A stretch of 50,906 nt of DNA from an uncultured Clostridia bacterium (GTDB lineage Bacteria; Bacillota; Clostridia; TANB77; CAG-465): positions 1 through 50,906 of the forward strand of contig CANQUF010000006.1 of NCBI GenBank assembly GCA_947626975.1, written 5' to 3'. This document shows positions 50,906 to 50,906 of the stretch, piece by piece. A program made the translations under genes and the position numbers. The notes beneath the pieces were generated by a model. That model did not search any database. It saw only the letters and a list, made by a program, of their open reading frames with translations, and was not told where the DNA came from. Within the stretch, counting starts at the first letter, position 1. Each line of letters begins with the position of its first letter.

Positions 50906-50906
50906 A

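Overview
AT-rich chromosomal segment of a spore-forming Firmicute (Clostridia-like) built around the replication origin. Core: dnaA, dnaN, recF and gyrB on the minus strand diverge from rpmH, rnpA, yidD, yidC, jag, mnmE, mnmG, rsmG, parA and parB on the plus strand. DnaA-box clusters flank dnaA on both sides, and a (CTA)6 DnaA-trio/AT-rich unwinding element lies between dnaA and dnaN. Left flank: efp and infC-rpmI-rplT with an attenuated leader, plus a membrane glycosyltransferase. Right half: two tRNA-Ser, a Zn-ribbon/NADAR-like protein, a DUF402 + B12-type radical SAM pair, glycolipid/envelope genes, rpiB, tagO-like, YqeY, paired M16 peptidases, then a sporulation-flavoured region (Spo0E-like, Asn-rich proteins, CapA, YlbF, YugP-like, CwlD, CwlJ-GerQ, tadA), ending with two tRNA-Arg. 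Most interesting: (i) an operon at about 38.9-43.3 kb pairing a VirB4-like ATPase, a TadZ/MinD-like ATPase and two uncharacterised proteins, with no other conjugation genes, behind a tandem Spo0A-box promoter; (ii) a recurring tandem 0A-box promoter module; (iii) a VapD-like two-gene module and a TnpB-like remnant sharing promoter architecture with an operator-like AAACNNNNGTTT palindrome; (iv) infC with an apparent AUA start codon; (v) a 74-bp perfect inverted repeat at the two window ends. Family names come from reading the translations by eye; no database search was run.
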